From positions 122,018-186,017 of the forward strand of contig JAGFNQ010004756.1 of assembly GCA_024364735.1 (NCBI GenBank): a stretch of DNA of 64,000 bases. Reading direction: 5' to 3'. Source of the DNA: Boesenbergia rotunda. Taxonomy: Eukaryota; Streptophyta; Magnoliopsida; Zingiberales; Zingiberaceae. The position numbers were made by a program, and so were the translations under genes. Shown piece after piece: positions 43,901 through 55,439 of this stretch. The notes beneath the pieces were generated by a model. It saw only the letters and a program-made list of their open reading frames with translations, made no database searches and was not told the origin of the DNA. How positions within the stretch are numbered: the first letter of the stretch is position 1; the number at the start of each line of letters is the position of its first letter.

Positions 43901-46900
43901 GCCATTATTTAAAGGAAAAGAATCCTAACATTAAGGTTCTTCCTTATGATTCTTCTCCTCGTCATTGCCATTTTGTCCTTTTTTTTATTTCTTGAATTTC
44001 CATCTTGCTATTCTTCCATCACTTCTTCAGGTCATTGGCATTGAGCCTGCTGAAAGCAACATTCTTTCAGGAGGGAAACCTGGTATGAACCGCCATTATA
44101 TGGGGTTTCTTATTGTGCTTCAACATGCTTTTATCCCCTTAAAACTCTTCACATGTAGGTCCACACAAGATTCAAGGAATTGGAGCAGGTTTTGTACCTA
44201 GGAATTTGGACCTTGAAGTAGTAGACGAGATTTTAGAGGTATGAGCTTGTGAAAATTATTTTCTTTGGCAGTTTGATTGTGTTATTGATGCATGAATTGT
44301 TCGCTAGTCATCTTCTCATTGCATTTGATGGATAAAGTCTTATTCATCAGCTAGTAATGCATCTACATAGTACATACTTTCGAGCTTATTCATATTCAAT
44401 TATGTTTCTGACCACTTTTCTTTTCAAGTTCTATTTCTCTTGTCAATAGTCTAAAAATTTCGAGCATTTTAAAACTTCACTAAAAATAAAGTTTAAATTG
44501 TTCCTCTCTTAAACCTTCATTCTTTGTCAGGTCTGTCTGAATATATGGTTAGCTCAATATTGATGTACACTATCCTTTTCCTACTTTCCTCAATATTCCC
44601 ACCCTGGATTGTTGAGTTAACTTGGAATGCCATAGTCAATTCCTTTGCCTATTGGATCCTACTCTTAATTTTATCTGCAACTGAAATTGTGTCAGCTAAG
44701 GTGCAACTTCCTAAGGAGAAGACTTTGCATTTTATGTTATATATGGTGAAATTTGATGACATTGATTTACATAAATGGTGACTAGGTGTTGCACCTTGTA
44801 ATCTAATTAGACTGCTTCATTTTTTAAAATTTGCTTCTGCAGATTAAACCATTGATGATGCAATAAGATAGATAAATGATTTCACTTTCATTTATGATCT
44901 CTGTGGATAAAGTCATGACAGTTTGAACTTACTGCAATCTACATTGTATGAATGACATGACCGTTTATTTTCTACATATGCTGACACATACTGAACCACT
45001 CTCCTAGTTCACTTTTCATCATCTTCTACTTATTTTGATGCAGATATCAAGCAATGAAGCTGTTGAAACTGCAAAACAGTTGGCTCTCCAAGAAGGATTG
45101 CTGGTATCTATGCCCTCTTTATGACTTTTGGTTCCAAATTTTGCTGTCATTGTGTGATATTTTCTTCTTGTCAAATTTACTGAAGAAGAAAACCTAGTTT
45201 TTAAGATTTTCCTGTAGTTTTAGTACTTTCAGTTTTTGGAAAAATAACCTGCCCATGGGGCATGTTTCAAACTGATTGTTTGGTGTAAAGATATTCCAAA
45301 ATTCTTCTGATGCAAATGCTTTATGAGCTTACCTGCATTACGGTACTAGTCAGTTATGCCTTGCTATATGATGTTCTGTTTGTTGAATTCTCTAAATTCA
45401 TGAAGTCTTTCTTAATTGTCGTTGATTATGTTTAATTCTCTGAATTCATGGACTCTTTCATCAATTTTTGTTGATTATGTTTAATTCCTTGAATTCATGC
45501 AACTATTTTGCAATTATATCAATTATCCTTCAATATTGTCATGCTCGTGAGTCAAGCATATCGTGATAGATTTCTCTAGATTCTGAGGTTTGGGAAGCAT
45601 GGTAGTTAATCATCAAAAAAAAGTGTAGGCACCTATTCCTTCCGACGGATGGGAGTGGTTGCCTCAAATTTCCTCATAGCTGACTGTAGAAGTCAATTAC
45701 GATATCACTTTAAGTAAATATGAATAATTGAAGCTACTTAAACCATAATTAATTTCATGCTCCAAATCAACTCTTCTTTTCCGAAACATTAATATCAGTA
45801 GACTGAAGTATGAAAGCTATGTGAAGTTGAAAAGTAGAAGAGATGATGAAGATTTGGTACCTATTGTTCATACTTGGGTTCTGTATATTCTTTCTTCTAA
45901 AAAATGTCTAACCTTGGCATTGACCAGGTCAACTACCAATGCTTTCTATTTCAACTTTCTAGAAATAGTTGATGTAGCTCCTGAATCTCTTCAAGAAAAT
46001 TAAATTCATTGAAGCATGATTCATACTGCTATTGAATTTTTCCAAGTTAATGCATTCATAGAATTATAATGTTACAACTAGAAGTTGATCAGACCTGAAG
46101 TCCCTAAATTATCGAAAAAAATGAAATAAACATAAATTTTACACGCATCAAATTTGAATTCTAATTTTAAATATCGAGGTTCCTCTGTTGCTAGGATTTT
46201 GATATGAGCATCATGTGGCGTGGTTCGTTCATTGCAGGATTAAAGTAGGAAGACGGTGGTATTCTATGAATTTATATTGAATAATGATTGGGAGAGTGAA
46301 AATGGGAGAGTGAAAACCATAGTGAATGACGTGGCACCTTGCATGCACGATCTCCGACGGGTTCACTGTGCCCCCTAGGGTATAGTTTGATTCGAGATGG
46401 CGGCCGAAGGCCGCCAATGGTGTCCAAGCGAAAATCGGACGTGTGCATGTAAAGTGTCATGTCATGCCACATCATTCACTATGGTTTTCACTCTCCCATT
46501 TTCACTCTCTCTATCATTACTCTTTCATAAATATATGATTTGTTATTATTTTACCATAAATGATACCAATGTATACATTGTAGTGTCACCAAAAACATAC
46601 ATGAGATATCAAAACGTTTTTATTTTTGAGATGCTCCATCTTGCAATGAACTTGCAATCAAATTCATTCGGTATGCATGATCCTTGGTATTTTGGATACT
46701 CTTCAGGTTGGAATTTCTTCCGGAGCAGCAGCAGCCGCAGCAATAAAGGTTGCAAGTAGACCAGAAAATGCTAGGAAACTTATCACAGTATGGCACTGTT
46801 TACAAATTTTGTTCTTTTTTTTATAGACGTTTGTGGAAAATAAAACTAAATTAATAACTTTATGATCTCAATAATATAACTAGTAAAAGACACATACTAG

Positions 46901-47245
46901 TGAAAGAATAAAAATACCTCAACTATATCATGTTTGAAATATATGTTCTCTACTAACTATAAGGAATAGGGAAATATTGGATTCCCTTCTCGGTAGCCTA
47001 TTCTATAATTGTCTCATGCATCTTTATTGATATTGCATTGTTATTTTTTTGTTATTTCTATCGTATTGATTTTGTTTTTTCTTTTATGTGCTTTCTTTCG
47101 AGTTATTTCTTGAGTTCTGCACGAAACTAACCCTTGTTTCTTCACTGGGTAGGTTGTGTTCCCAAGCTTTGGTGAGAGATATCTATCCTCTATCCTGTTC
47201 CAATCAATACGAGATGAATGCGAGAAGATGCAACCTGAGCCCTGA
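40912..47245 (+). CDS. OASTL: Cysteine synthase / O-acetylserine(thiol)lyase, plastid-type, 10 exons
   Basis: PLP enzyme that makes cysteine from O-acetylserine and sulfide, the last step of sulfate assimilation. Exons: 40912-41163, 41846-41955, 42054-42111, 43448-43711, 43798-43935, 44031-44082, 44159-44238, 45044-45103, 46707-46787, 47153-47245. All are GT-AG with consistent phase: 1188 bp, 395 aa. Residues 1 to about 75 are Ser/Arg/Pro-rich with almost no acidic residues, typical of a plastid or mitochondrial transit peptide. The mature enzyme starts near EGLNIAEDVTQLIGKTP. PLP lysine lies in EPCCSVKDRIG (K119), the substrate loop in PTSGNTG (146-152), the phosphate cup in GTGGT (254-258), and SSG near 342-344. 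The C-terminus is SIRDECEKMQPEP. All key residues are present. Plastid versus mitochondrial targeting is not decided by sequence alone. A MITE lies in intron 8 and another in the promoter. Confidence 0.95.
46279..46522. mobile_element. MITE in intron 8 of cysteine synthase
   Basis: Terminal inverted repeats of about 55 bp: left GAATAATGATTGGGAGAGTG, right reverse-complemented GAGTAATGATAGAGAGAGTG, both continuing through GAAAATGGGAGAG and CATAGTGAATGAYGTGGCA. Same family as 40044-40395. A target-site duplication is no longer clear. It is well away from the splice sites. Confidence 0.75.
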
Positions 47246-48940
47246 TGCGAACTTGTAACATCTCCAACTCATTTTATTCAGCTTGGTAGCAATAGCTATA
47301 AGCATACATGTACACTCTTTTAACATAAATTGATTTTTCCGTTATCAAAAATATGTTCTGGCTGTTTTGAATAATATTTTAGTTAATGTAACATGTGGGC
47401 TATTTTCTCGGAGAAAAAAAGAGAGCAAATGTTGCAACTAACTAATCGCATAGATATATAAGTTTCACTTTCTTTGAATATATGTCGTATGTTTTTTTTC
47501 CTATGCTACGAAACTAAAATGGGGGGAAAATACAAGGTATTCTTTTTGGCCTTTTCTATTTCCTTTATTTCATTTTTTTTCAGTAAAAATGCAATTTGAG
47601 ATTTTAGACAGTGATAGAATTGTGCGCAACGTTTTATTCTACAAGTTTATATTTCTATTATATGCATAATACAATAAGTTTAATCTACTCGTTAGCCACT
47701 TATTGTTATCTATTCTTTGATTTATCCTCTTTGTTCATGCTCTAGAATCCTAGATATTTTATAAGATTTTTTTTTAATACATCTATAGGAAAATTTAAGT
47801 AATGACATTTGACATTGAGGTTTTAGGAACTCTATCTTTAAACAATGAAGATCGATGTTCCATTCACTGGGGTTAAGGAATACCATGACAATCTTCAACA
47901 TGTATATCATAATGTTCCCTCTGCCTCCTTTATAGCATGTTCTTCATCTTGCCATTGCTATTGGCATCCATTAACATGGCATGCAACGTCATTAAGCTCG
48001 TCACCCCTCCCAAGCTTCTCGAAATCAATCGGCGACGACTCCACCCTCTTCGTCCTTGAAACACAAACACCAACTTCCTCAACTAACCCTGTTAAAAATT
48101 CTTAGTCTCCAACTCGATTGACTCGGATAACTAATCTTTGATAATCGTCGCTTTGTTTTGAACTCTTGCCATAACCACTACCCCTCTTCGTTGTCATGCG
48201 CGATGCCACACATTGTGGGCCGTTGCCAACCAAGAACAAATGATCAGCCAACTACGGATCGGATCTTCTATCGTCCATGACGCAACGCACCAGTACTGTC
48301 TCATAAAGAATCTGCCACGAACATATGGTTGCGTACGTAGATGCGATTCCTTTGTCTCGGTAATCCCTTAATTCCGATAGTAAAAATTCGTCGGCAAAGA
48401 TTCTTAACCATTACAAGGAATAGCCGAATAGATATATAGGGCAGGCGGGCTTGCAGAGTCTCGTCGCTACAGGTGGCGGTGCAGATATATTTAATTAATT
48501 ACTGGCAGTTGAGTGCATGCTAAATTTGCAAATGGCTCCTTTAATCATAAGCCCACTCCTCTCCTTTTAGCACGGTACCGAACGTGTCAGTGGAGCCGTC
48601 GCCAGGACCCCGGCCGTCTAGGGGTATCCTCACCGCCACCGCCCTCGCTCACGGGCAACGTTTAGGCCCGGGAGAGGGAAGCTATCTATCAGCCAGCCAG
48701 CCAGCCAGCGATCCGGCCGGGGCGACGTCCGAGCGGCAGGTCAGCGAGCGGGCGCGCGGTGACCACACCGCCACAGGAGCATTAATGCAGCGAGCAGTAG
48801 CAAGTAGGATGGTCGCTGGGATTGCCATAACCGGCCTCTGCACCAGCGCGCGCTGCCCGCGTGGGACACATACATACGCCGCCCGGGCACGCACGGGCCC
48901 GCCCACGATCCTGCAGGAATATAATCCATCCACATTTATG
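47246..48940. other. Intergenic DNA between cysteine synthase and the response regulator
   Basis: 3' flank of cysteine synthase followed by AT-rich DNA. An 86-aa ORF at 47845-48105 and a GC-rich 152-aa ORF at 48584-49042 have no recognisable domain. The latter overlaps the response regulator leader and contains a (CCAG)n run, so I do not treat either as a gene. Confidence 0.5.
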
Positions 48941-48951
48941 TTAGTAATTAC

Positions 48952-48958
48952 TATATAT
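48952..48958 (+). promoter_or_regulatory. Probable TATA box of the response regulator
   Basis: TATATAT about 85 bp upstream of the ATG, followed by a CT-rich leader (CTCTCTCTCTCC), typical of plant promoters. Confidence 0.5.
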
Positions 48959-49041
48959 CCATTGCATGCACGGCCTCCTCTTCTATCTCCTCTGCAGCTA
49001 GCTAGCTCTCTCTCTCCAATTCCCCTCGTCCTCCTCGGCTG

Positions 49042-49709
49042 ATGGCGGCCTTGGCGATCTCCTCCTGCGGCCGGAGAGCTCTCCTCGTCGACGACAACGT
49101 CATCAACCGAGTAATTCATTAATTCATTGCACTCGAATTAAGTAGCTGTAATTAATTTTATATCCTGATCTAGCTTGTTTAATTATACGTGCGTGCAGAT
49201 GGTGGTGAGGCAGCTGATGGAGGAGCAGGGGATTGCCTTGGAGGAGGCGGAGAACGGGAAGGAGGCGGTGGATCTGGTCAAGGAAGGCAGGGTCTTCGAT
49301 CTCATCCTCATGGACCGGGAAATGCCCGTCATGGATGGCCCTCAGGTAATCAAAACTGCTGCATGCATGCAGCAACTCCGTACTTATACACACACATATG
49401 ATCCTCACGGAGAATTAATTTCACAGGCCACTAAGCAGCTGCGGTCGCTGGGAGTGACGACCCCCATCGTAGCTCTCTCGGCCGACGCCATGCAGTCCGA
49501 CAAGGATTCTTTCCTTCAAGCCGGGGCTGACGACTTCGTAGAGAAGGTATATATATATATATAGTGAAATATATCTTTAAAGTTAAATTTTTTTGTCAGA
49601 CAAGGAAATCAATCGAATCTGTAACCGTGTATGTGTTTGGTTGCAGCCTCTAAATATAGATAAGTTTGCTTTGGTTCTCACGAAGTATGGCCTTCAGGAT
49701 GGCCAGTAG
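49042..49709 (+). CDS. Receiver-only (type-C) two-component response regulator, 4 exons
   Basis: Exons 49042-49110, 49199-49345, 49427-49546, 49647-49709: all GT-AG, all phase 0, 399 bp, 132 aa. The whole protein is a CheY-like receiver: acidic pair in LLVDDN (D17, D18), phospho-acceptor D62 in LILMDREMPVMDG, the switch Ser in ALSADA (S90) and K112 in the EKPL motif. There is no output domain or long acidic tail, so it fits type-C regulators. It accepts phosphate from histidine phosphotransfer proteins in cytokinin-type phosphorelay and may act as a phosphate sink or phosphatase-like modulator. The closest remembered relatives are rice ORR41/42. All catalytic residues are intact. A 152-aa frame overlapping exon 1 upstream is not credible. 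Confidence 0.88.
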
Positions 49710-50296
49710 CTGTTCTTCATCTCTGCATGCATGTTCATCCCTGCATGGCGCATTCAGCCAGATTAATCAGTGAGGAGGAACTAGCTGCTGTTTCATGAAG
49801 CACGTACTATATTTATCGATCGTATAATGAAGCTGGACATAAATTAGTACATTTATGTAAATATCGATCAGTACTGGTGGGTTCCTGATTAGGTCCGTTC
49901 CAGATCGTATTATATGAAGCTTAGATCTCAATCGAGTGAGTCTACAGATGATGCTATTTTGTTCCATTATTAATATAATGCTGTTTCTAATTCCTTTTAT
50001 TTATTTATTTTCACTCTTAACAAACGACTTAAAATAAATGAGAATAATTAGAGAAAAGGATGAGGAAATCAGAGGCTGATAATGTTCATTTCTACTCTTA
50101 GGCAATGACGTGGGGGCCCCGAGCCCCCGACCAGAGCCAAGTGGTGGCAATTTCTTCATTACTGGGGACCACAGTCCGCGGGGGCCTACAGGCACGTGGC
50201 GAAACGGATCATTCATGCCGTTGGCTATTTAGCCCGATTAAAACCTTTATAATTAAAACATAATAATTAATAATTTTTAAGCTTTTATAAAACACC

Positions 50297-50362
<66 letters not shown>

Positions 50363-50838
50363 GTGAATTTCAGATTAAACTATTTCAATTCGATTCTTAA
50401 AAATAGGCAAAAGATTATTAGTTAAACCAATGATTGAGAAAACAAAATAAAAAAGTTCAAACACTCTTTGGACACAATATTCCAGATAAATTCACTTTCG
50501 AACACTACTTTTAATTACATTGGATTACGTATAATCAATCTTGTAATATATAATTCTAATTATTGAAATTGATTATTTTTTTAGTAAATTTTAAAATTAT
50601 AATATAATATAATCTACATTAAAAAATTAATAAAATGTTATAATTGAATTACAAGACCAACAATACATAATCTGGATTAGATTACAGACTCAATTACATT
50701 ACAAATGGATTATATCAATCCCCAACCAAACGACAATCTTAATTCAGCTGGAAACGAAAATACCTGGATCGATCTTCATAATCCATTTAGGCTTCCAGAA
50801 TTTGTACGATAAGGTGCTTTATTATGAGTCAGCTCATC
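49710..50838. other. Intergenic DNA between convergent genes
   Basis: Contains the 3' ends of the response regulator and the 412-aa gene, a long TA microsatellite, and an AT-rich stretch with TAATCCA / TGGATTA inverted motifs (50460-50740) that may be an old MITE. No coding sequence. Confidence 0.5.
50300..50368. repeat. (TA)n microsatellite, about 68 bp
   Basis: Uninterrupted TA dinucleotides. Confidence 0.95.
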
Positions 50839-52077
50839 TTAATTATATGTCCTGCTCCACTTCCGAACCCTTACCCCCCGCCCTTTGACAAACTCAGTGT
50901 CAAGCGGAATCGGGCCTCCACAAGGAGATAAAAGAAGTGTAAGCTTTTCCTCAAGATTAGCATCAATCCCTTCATGGCCATCGAATTCATTTAAACCAAT
51001 TAAGTCTTCAATTGATTCCCTTTCCAACATGCATTCGAATAGCTCAGCTTCCTTTAAAAGTAGATTCACTGGTTCACTACTATCATAGTCTTCTTCCCTT
51101 GCCACGTCTATCTTCAACTGAGGTTTTCCTCTTCTCTTGGAGATATTGCAAGGATGTCGGGGTGAAGTAGTTCTTGTAGACATGCTTAACCTAGAGGGCA
51201 TCAAGGTAGTCTTCGGAGCTCCATTGGCCCGAACTTTTGAATCATATTTAGTAGCTGAATTCAGAGGGCTCCTTCTTATAAATCCTCGACCATCCTTGTT
51301 GGCTTGTGGGTTGTTCTGATGGATTCCCAACTTAGTCAGCTTTGACAAGGGAATTCTTGCAGTCGTGACAGTTTTATCTTCCTTGCTAGAGGGAGATGGG
51401 CATAGGAACTTCTCAAAGTCCAGGATGTAGTACAAGCTGTGGTCGAGTGGCCAAAAAAGTGGTTCATCTGAGTCGCTACTTGTCATATTGACTTCATTCT
51501 CTTGACCAACAGATGTTAAGGGTCTACTCGACGACCAAGGTTTAAAATCTCTCACAGCACTTAAGGCACTGAAACAAGGGCTGGGAAGACCAGAATCAAA
51601 GATGTTGAGTGTTGTTTCGCCACCCTGTACAAGCTCAGAATCCTCCCTCTCCAGATTCAGCGAAGATACGCAAATATCTATTGTATCAAAATCCCATGAT
51701 GTATCTGAACTCATACTGCTATCCACTGAATTCTCAATCTGGTAACAATTGCAACCCTCTTGACAGACAACTGAAATCTCTTTCCCTTCACCTCCTACGA
51801 CACCTACTTGTAGTCCCTCCTCATCTTTTCCCTCAGAAATATCTCCCTTGTCTAAAGAAACAAGGGAGATTGTCGACAATGGCATTGAGGAGAATTGACT
51901 TTGCGGTGAGAGTCTAAAGTTACCACACTGCGTAACATCTTGTGACCCATCAGAGCTTGGCATAGAAGAAGACAAGCTATCTGAGGATATCGATGTGTGC
52001 TCACTTTCTTCAGAGAAAATACCAGTGAAGTTAATTGGATCATCCACATCAATGTCCCTTTGTTCACATTCAGTCAT
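50839..52077 (-). CDS. Unknown 412-aa serine-rich plant protein
   Basis: Uninterrupted ORF from MTECEQRDIDVDDPINF to GRGVRVRKWSRTYN. I do not recognise the family. The N-terminal half is acidic and Ser-rich (SSDSLSSSMPSSDGSQ). The middle has an aromatic block, LFWPLDHSLYYILDFEKFL (about 208-226). A basic stretch with SP/TSPR sites follows (about 280-325, including RTTSPRHPCNISKRRGK). Near the C-terminus is a conserved-looking acidic segment, LLLKEAELFECMLERESIED then LIGLNEFDGHEG. No signal peptide or membrane span. Its length and codon structure, and a plausible spliced leader, argue for a real gene. A nuclear or signalling scaffold role is possible only as inference from composition. Confidence 0.75.
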   Translation of the reverse strand: MTECEQRDIDVDDPINFTGIFSEESEHTSISSDSLSSSMPSSDGSQDVTQCGNFRLSPQSQFSSMPLSTISLVSLDKGDISEGKDEEGLQVGVVGGEGKEISVVCQEGCNCYQIENSVDSSMSSDTSWDFDTIDICVSSLNLEREDSELVQGGETTLNIFDSGLPSPCFSALSAVRDFKPWSSSRPLTSVGQENEVNMTSSDSDEPLFWPLDHSLYYILDFEKFLCPSPSSKEDKTVTTARIPLSKLTKLGIHQNNPQANKDGRGFIRRSPLNSATKYDSKVRANGAPKTTLMPSRLSMSTRTTSPRHPCNISKRRGKPQLKIDVAREEDYDSSEPVNLLLKEAELFECMLERESIEDLIGLNEFDGHEGIDANLEEKLTLLLSPCGGPIPLDTEFVKGRGVRVRKWSRTYN

Positions 52078-53395
52078 TTTTTAACAGTCGGTATCAATTT
52101 TCAATAAGAGTCATTTGTCAAAAAGTGCCATTGCTGCCAGCGAATACCATTTGCTAATCCACCTAGATAACATAAAGAAAATCATTATGCAAGACTTATA
52201 TTGGAATGTTGACTAACTGCTACAAAGGGAAAGGCTAAGAAGTACTACATTGAACAAATCAACTATGCATAGGCTTTCGATCAATTATGCTTGTGAAATC
52301 ATCTAATAAACCAAACAGCAATGCCCAAAGGATTTGCTTGCTGGAAAATAGCAATGCCCAAGTTACCACAAGTGGCCGGTCATCTGGTATTTGATCAATA
52401 GTGGCAAATGCTCTATCAACTTATCCGTGAGGATCAGCAAGAATGAACAATGAGAGAAATAGGAAAAGAGACCAAGTTGTTCTACAGGAAAGTATATTGC
52501 AAACCAAGCTTCACAGAGGTTGAAAGGAAAATTATCTGTTTCTTTTGATCTCCAATATTTCATCCGTGTATCAACTACTAGAGCAATTCTACTTGCGAAA
52601 GATCATTCTACAACAGTGTAACTCATTTTCAGTGTTACTTAAAGGTAATAAAATAAGTTTCAAACATTAGATTACATTTACTAATGCACCGAAATGCCAT
52701 CTTGATGCTTCAATAAACTAAAATGGAAAGAAAAGAGGGGAAACATGGTAGATGACCTCCTTTAAACAAATCAGTTTGAAAGATTTTCAATATCAAAACA
52801 AAGACCTATTTTTTCTCTCCATCAATTAACATCTTTACAAATGATAACAAATAAACAAAGAAGCAAACTGAACTCTATATAAGAACACTGAGGCATTCTG
52901 AGATCATCCTGTTACAAAGACAGTGTTCTACCAATTAGGTTTGACCATGTCGTGCAAAATTAAGATTTTAAAAACAAATCAAACACATAAGCTCAATAGA
53001 AAGAGCATGTATAAAATATCTACAAAAGAAATAATGAACTCATTTTCTTACATAAGAGATCATGATCATCTACTTAAAAAGAGAAGAAAGAAACACTACA
53101 AACCTCAATTGCTCTACTACAGAGTCCTTTCTACTTTAACTAAAAAAAAACTGACAACGACTAAATGGCGATTATATTCTCTCACAAAAGCACCCAAAAT
53201 AGACTTTCTTATACCCAAAAACAACGAAAAACACAGGGAAAAAATCAGATCATAGCGAAAGAGCTAGTGGCGAATCATCTTCAGAGATTACCATTTCCAG
53301 CAGCTAAGTCTTCACCTCAGGTGATCTCGTCGCCGAGGAGCGACCGTGCGACAGAAAGCAGGGCGTCTCCTTCCCGCGTCTGAAATAGACTCCGT
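52078..53395 (-). promoter_or_regulatory. 5' leader of the 412-aa gene: intron and upstream ORFs
   Basis: On the minus strand a donor G|GTAATC at 53291 and an acceptor TTATCTAG|G at 52163/52162 would remove 1129 bp and give a leader of about 190 nt. Between the splice and the main ATG at 52077 lie at least three short upstream ORFs (6-10 codons), and the splice itself would create ATG-GTG-GAT-TAG. This is a prediction; the DNA 52170-53290 has no other feature. Confidence 0.45.
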
Positions 53396-53399
53396 CTAC

Positions 53400-54430
53400 C
53401 CGTAAATGCACGCCTTTTGATGCATTTAATCCAATTTCGTCGGTATGATAACGATCAGACGGTGATCATAGCAGTTACCTGATGGGCAAGGTAGTCATTT
53501 CATTGCCTCTCTGTGGAGGCCGTGTAGCTCAAAAATTGGGAAGAACGAAAAGGTGAAGCGTTAGTTCAAATGACGGAGGCCCGTCGCAGACCGTTCGATC
53601 GAAATCGTACGTTCAACATGAGACGTTATATATAAACGCCGTCAGTAAAAGATGACGGCCACAGACCGTCGTAGGATTAGTGGGAGTTGGCTTTGCCCGC
53701 GCTAAAATTTTTCCTCACTCGCCGTGTCGTGACTAATTTGTACCTCTCTCTCTAAAAATCGATCAATTGGGCCCCATCTCACTCTGGCTACTTAACCAAT
53801 GGTAATTTAAGTATAAGAATGGAACGTTGATCAAAAGGGAAATCGAAAAGTGATTTATGGAGTCCGTTGCATCGTTTGACCCAAAGCAAGTTTTGGTGGG
53901 ACGACGTGGCAGTTTTTTTCCTCGTTGGGTTGAAATCTGGCCGTCGGCTGGAGTGTCCATCGACCCGACCGGTTCAATCTAGCAGGTCAAAAATGGCATC
54001 AGCATGACCAGAGCATATCTTTGATTCCTTAATATTATTTTGGTAATTTTATTACAAAGGGGACTTCATTTGAGTGTTTATTTTCTATAAAGCGGAGTTG
54101 GTAGGAAATAGTCGAAAAATCCAAGTCTTTGAGAGCATTTGCCAATAAATGTATTCCAGTCTTCTAACTTAAAATCAAATCCAAGTCTTTTAACTTCAAT
54201 TGCTGATGTCTTGTCTTCGTTCAAATCGTGTTATTTATCTATTGCATTGATCGAGCAAATGATCGAAGAAATTAGGAAAAAAAACTTGTTTTTTGACCCT
54301 CAAGCAAGGAAAATTTTCAAGACACATACTAAAACCAAACAAACCGTAAAATATCAACCTCCGCGCAAACGAAATGGATAAATTGATAAGACTAGGATGT
54401 AAACGAATCAAATCGAATAATATGAAAATA
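53400..54430. other. Promoter-side intergenic DNA, no gene seen
   Basis: Upstream of the 412-aa gene. A few short ORFs without recognisable content; no repeat family identified. Confidence 0.5.
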
Positions 54431-54433
54431 TTA

Positions 54434-54648
54434 GGGGGCCCTTGGTATACATTTGACAATGAGAATGATAATGAATTTTGATTGAAGTGTTTATGAGTTT
54501 AGTGATAACCTAATGGGGGTCAAGTTATAAAATCAGGGGTATCGTATCCATATTTTGATTCCGATTCCGTATACCAAGCATCATAAATGGGAATAAAATA
54601 GATTTCATTCTCATTCTCGCCTTCTAAACTCGCTTACCAAGCGCCCTC
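54434..54648. mobile_element. Tourist-like (PIF/Harbinger) MITE
   Basis: 215 bp with ends GGGGGCCCTTGGTATAC and, reverse-complemented, GAGGGCGCTTGGTAAGC, flanked by TTA at 54431-54433 and 54649-54651. The 3-bp TTA duplication and the terminal sequence suit PIF/Harbinger MITEs. Confidence 0.75.
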
Positions 54649-54689
54649 TTAATGTTCGAAAAGAAATCGACGTGGACGGTGAGTCACTA

Positions 54690-55432
54690 GAGTGCAACCC
54701 ACAAAGACGATGATGAGGAGAAGAAGATCACGTCCTGCGAGATTAACACGAGCGTTAATGGGGACACACTGGGGGTTTTTCGACGGAGCCCACTTGACGC
54801 TCAAGTCAGAATCTAGGTCACTTGCAGGAGGACAACGAGAAAGTAGAATATTTGTGAATTTAGAGAGCGTACCCCTGTTACCTGCGTGTCGAAATACTTT
54901 ATATACCCGAGGACTCGGTCACACGTATCTCCACGTTCTCCTCCACATTCTATAATCGTCGGTTACATGATAACTTTAAAGTAACGACCACAACGATTAT
55001 TAAGGCCTTAATTATCGCGTATAACGGACAATAATTATCTGACGACTTTCCTGATCCGAAAAGAGGAACGGTCACTTAAAGTTGGGTTATCTGGTGTATT
55101 GACCTTTGGATTCCGCTCTCCCGAGTTGGTCCTGGGGCGTCTCCTCTCGGGATGGCCTCGGGGGTCTGTCCTCCCGAGGTAGTTTCGGGAGCTTACGACC
55201 TGACCCGATCTCGGGCGCATGTCCTCCCGAGGTGGTCTCGGGGGTCTGTCCTCCCGAGGTGATTTCAGGACCTTAAGGCCCGGCCAGCCCGCGGGCAATT
55301 ATACTCTCGAGGTGTTCTCAGGAGCTTGACCGCAGTCTTCAAGTTCAATGGGCCCTGACACGTAGCTTCCCTATGCCACGGGTCAACCCTGGGGTGCTCG
55401 ATCTCATCACAAGTCTCTCCCATCAAATCTAA
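54690..55432 (-). mobile_element. LTR-like fragment related to 8986-10556
   Basis: Shares GATTAACACGAGCGT, TATATAC TATA-region, a CTCCCGAGGTRGTYTCGGG array (55110-55320) and, read on the minus strand, a TGATGGGAGAG start at about 55430 with the insertion in the cysteine synthase fragment. No internal genes. Confidence 0.5.
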
Positions 55433-55439
55433 TCGAAGG

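Noticed and set aside
47845..48105. 86-aa ORF downstream of cysteine synthase.
   Set aside because: No domain, no conserved pattern and no evidence of splicing partners; could be chance.
48584..49042. 152-aa plus-strand ORF and 145-aa minus-strand ORF before the response regulator.
   Set aside because: GC-rich leader/promoter with a CCAG run; no motif, and the ORF runs into the real start region in another frame.
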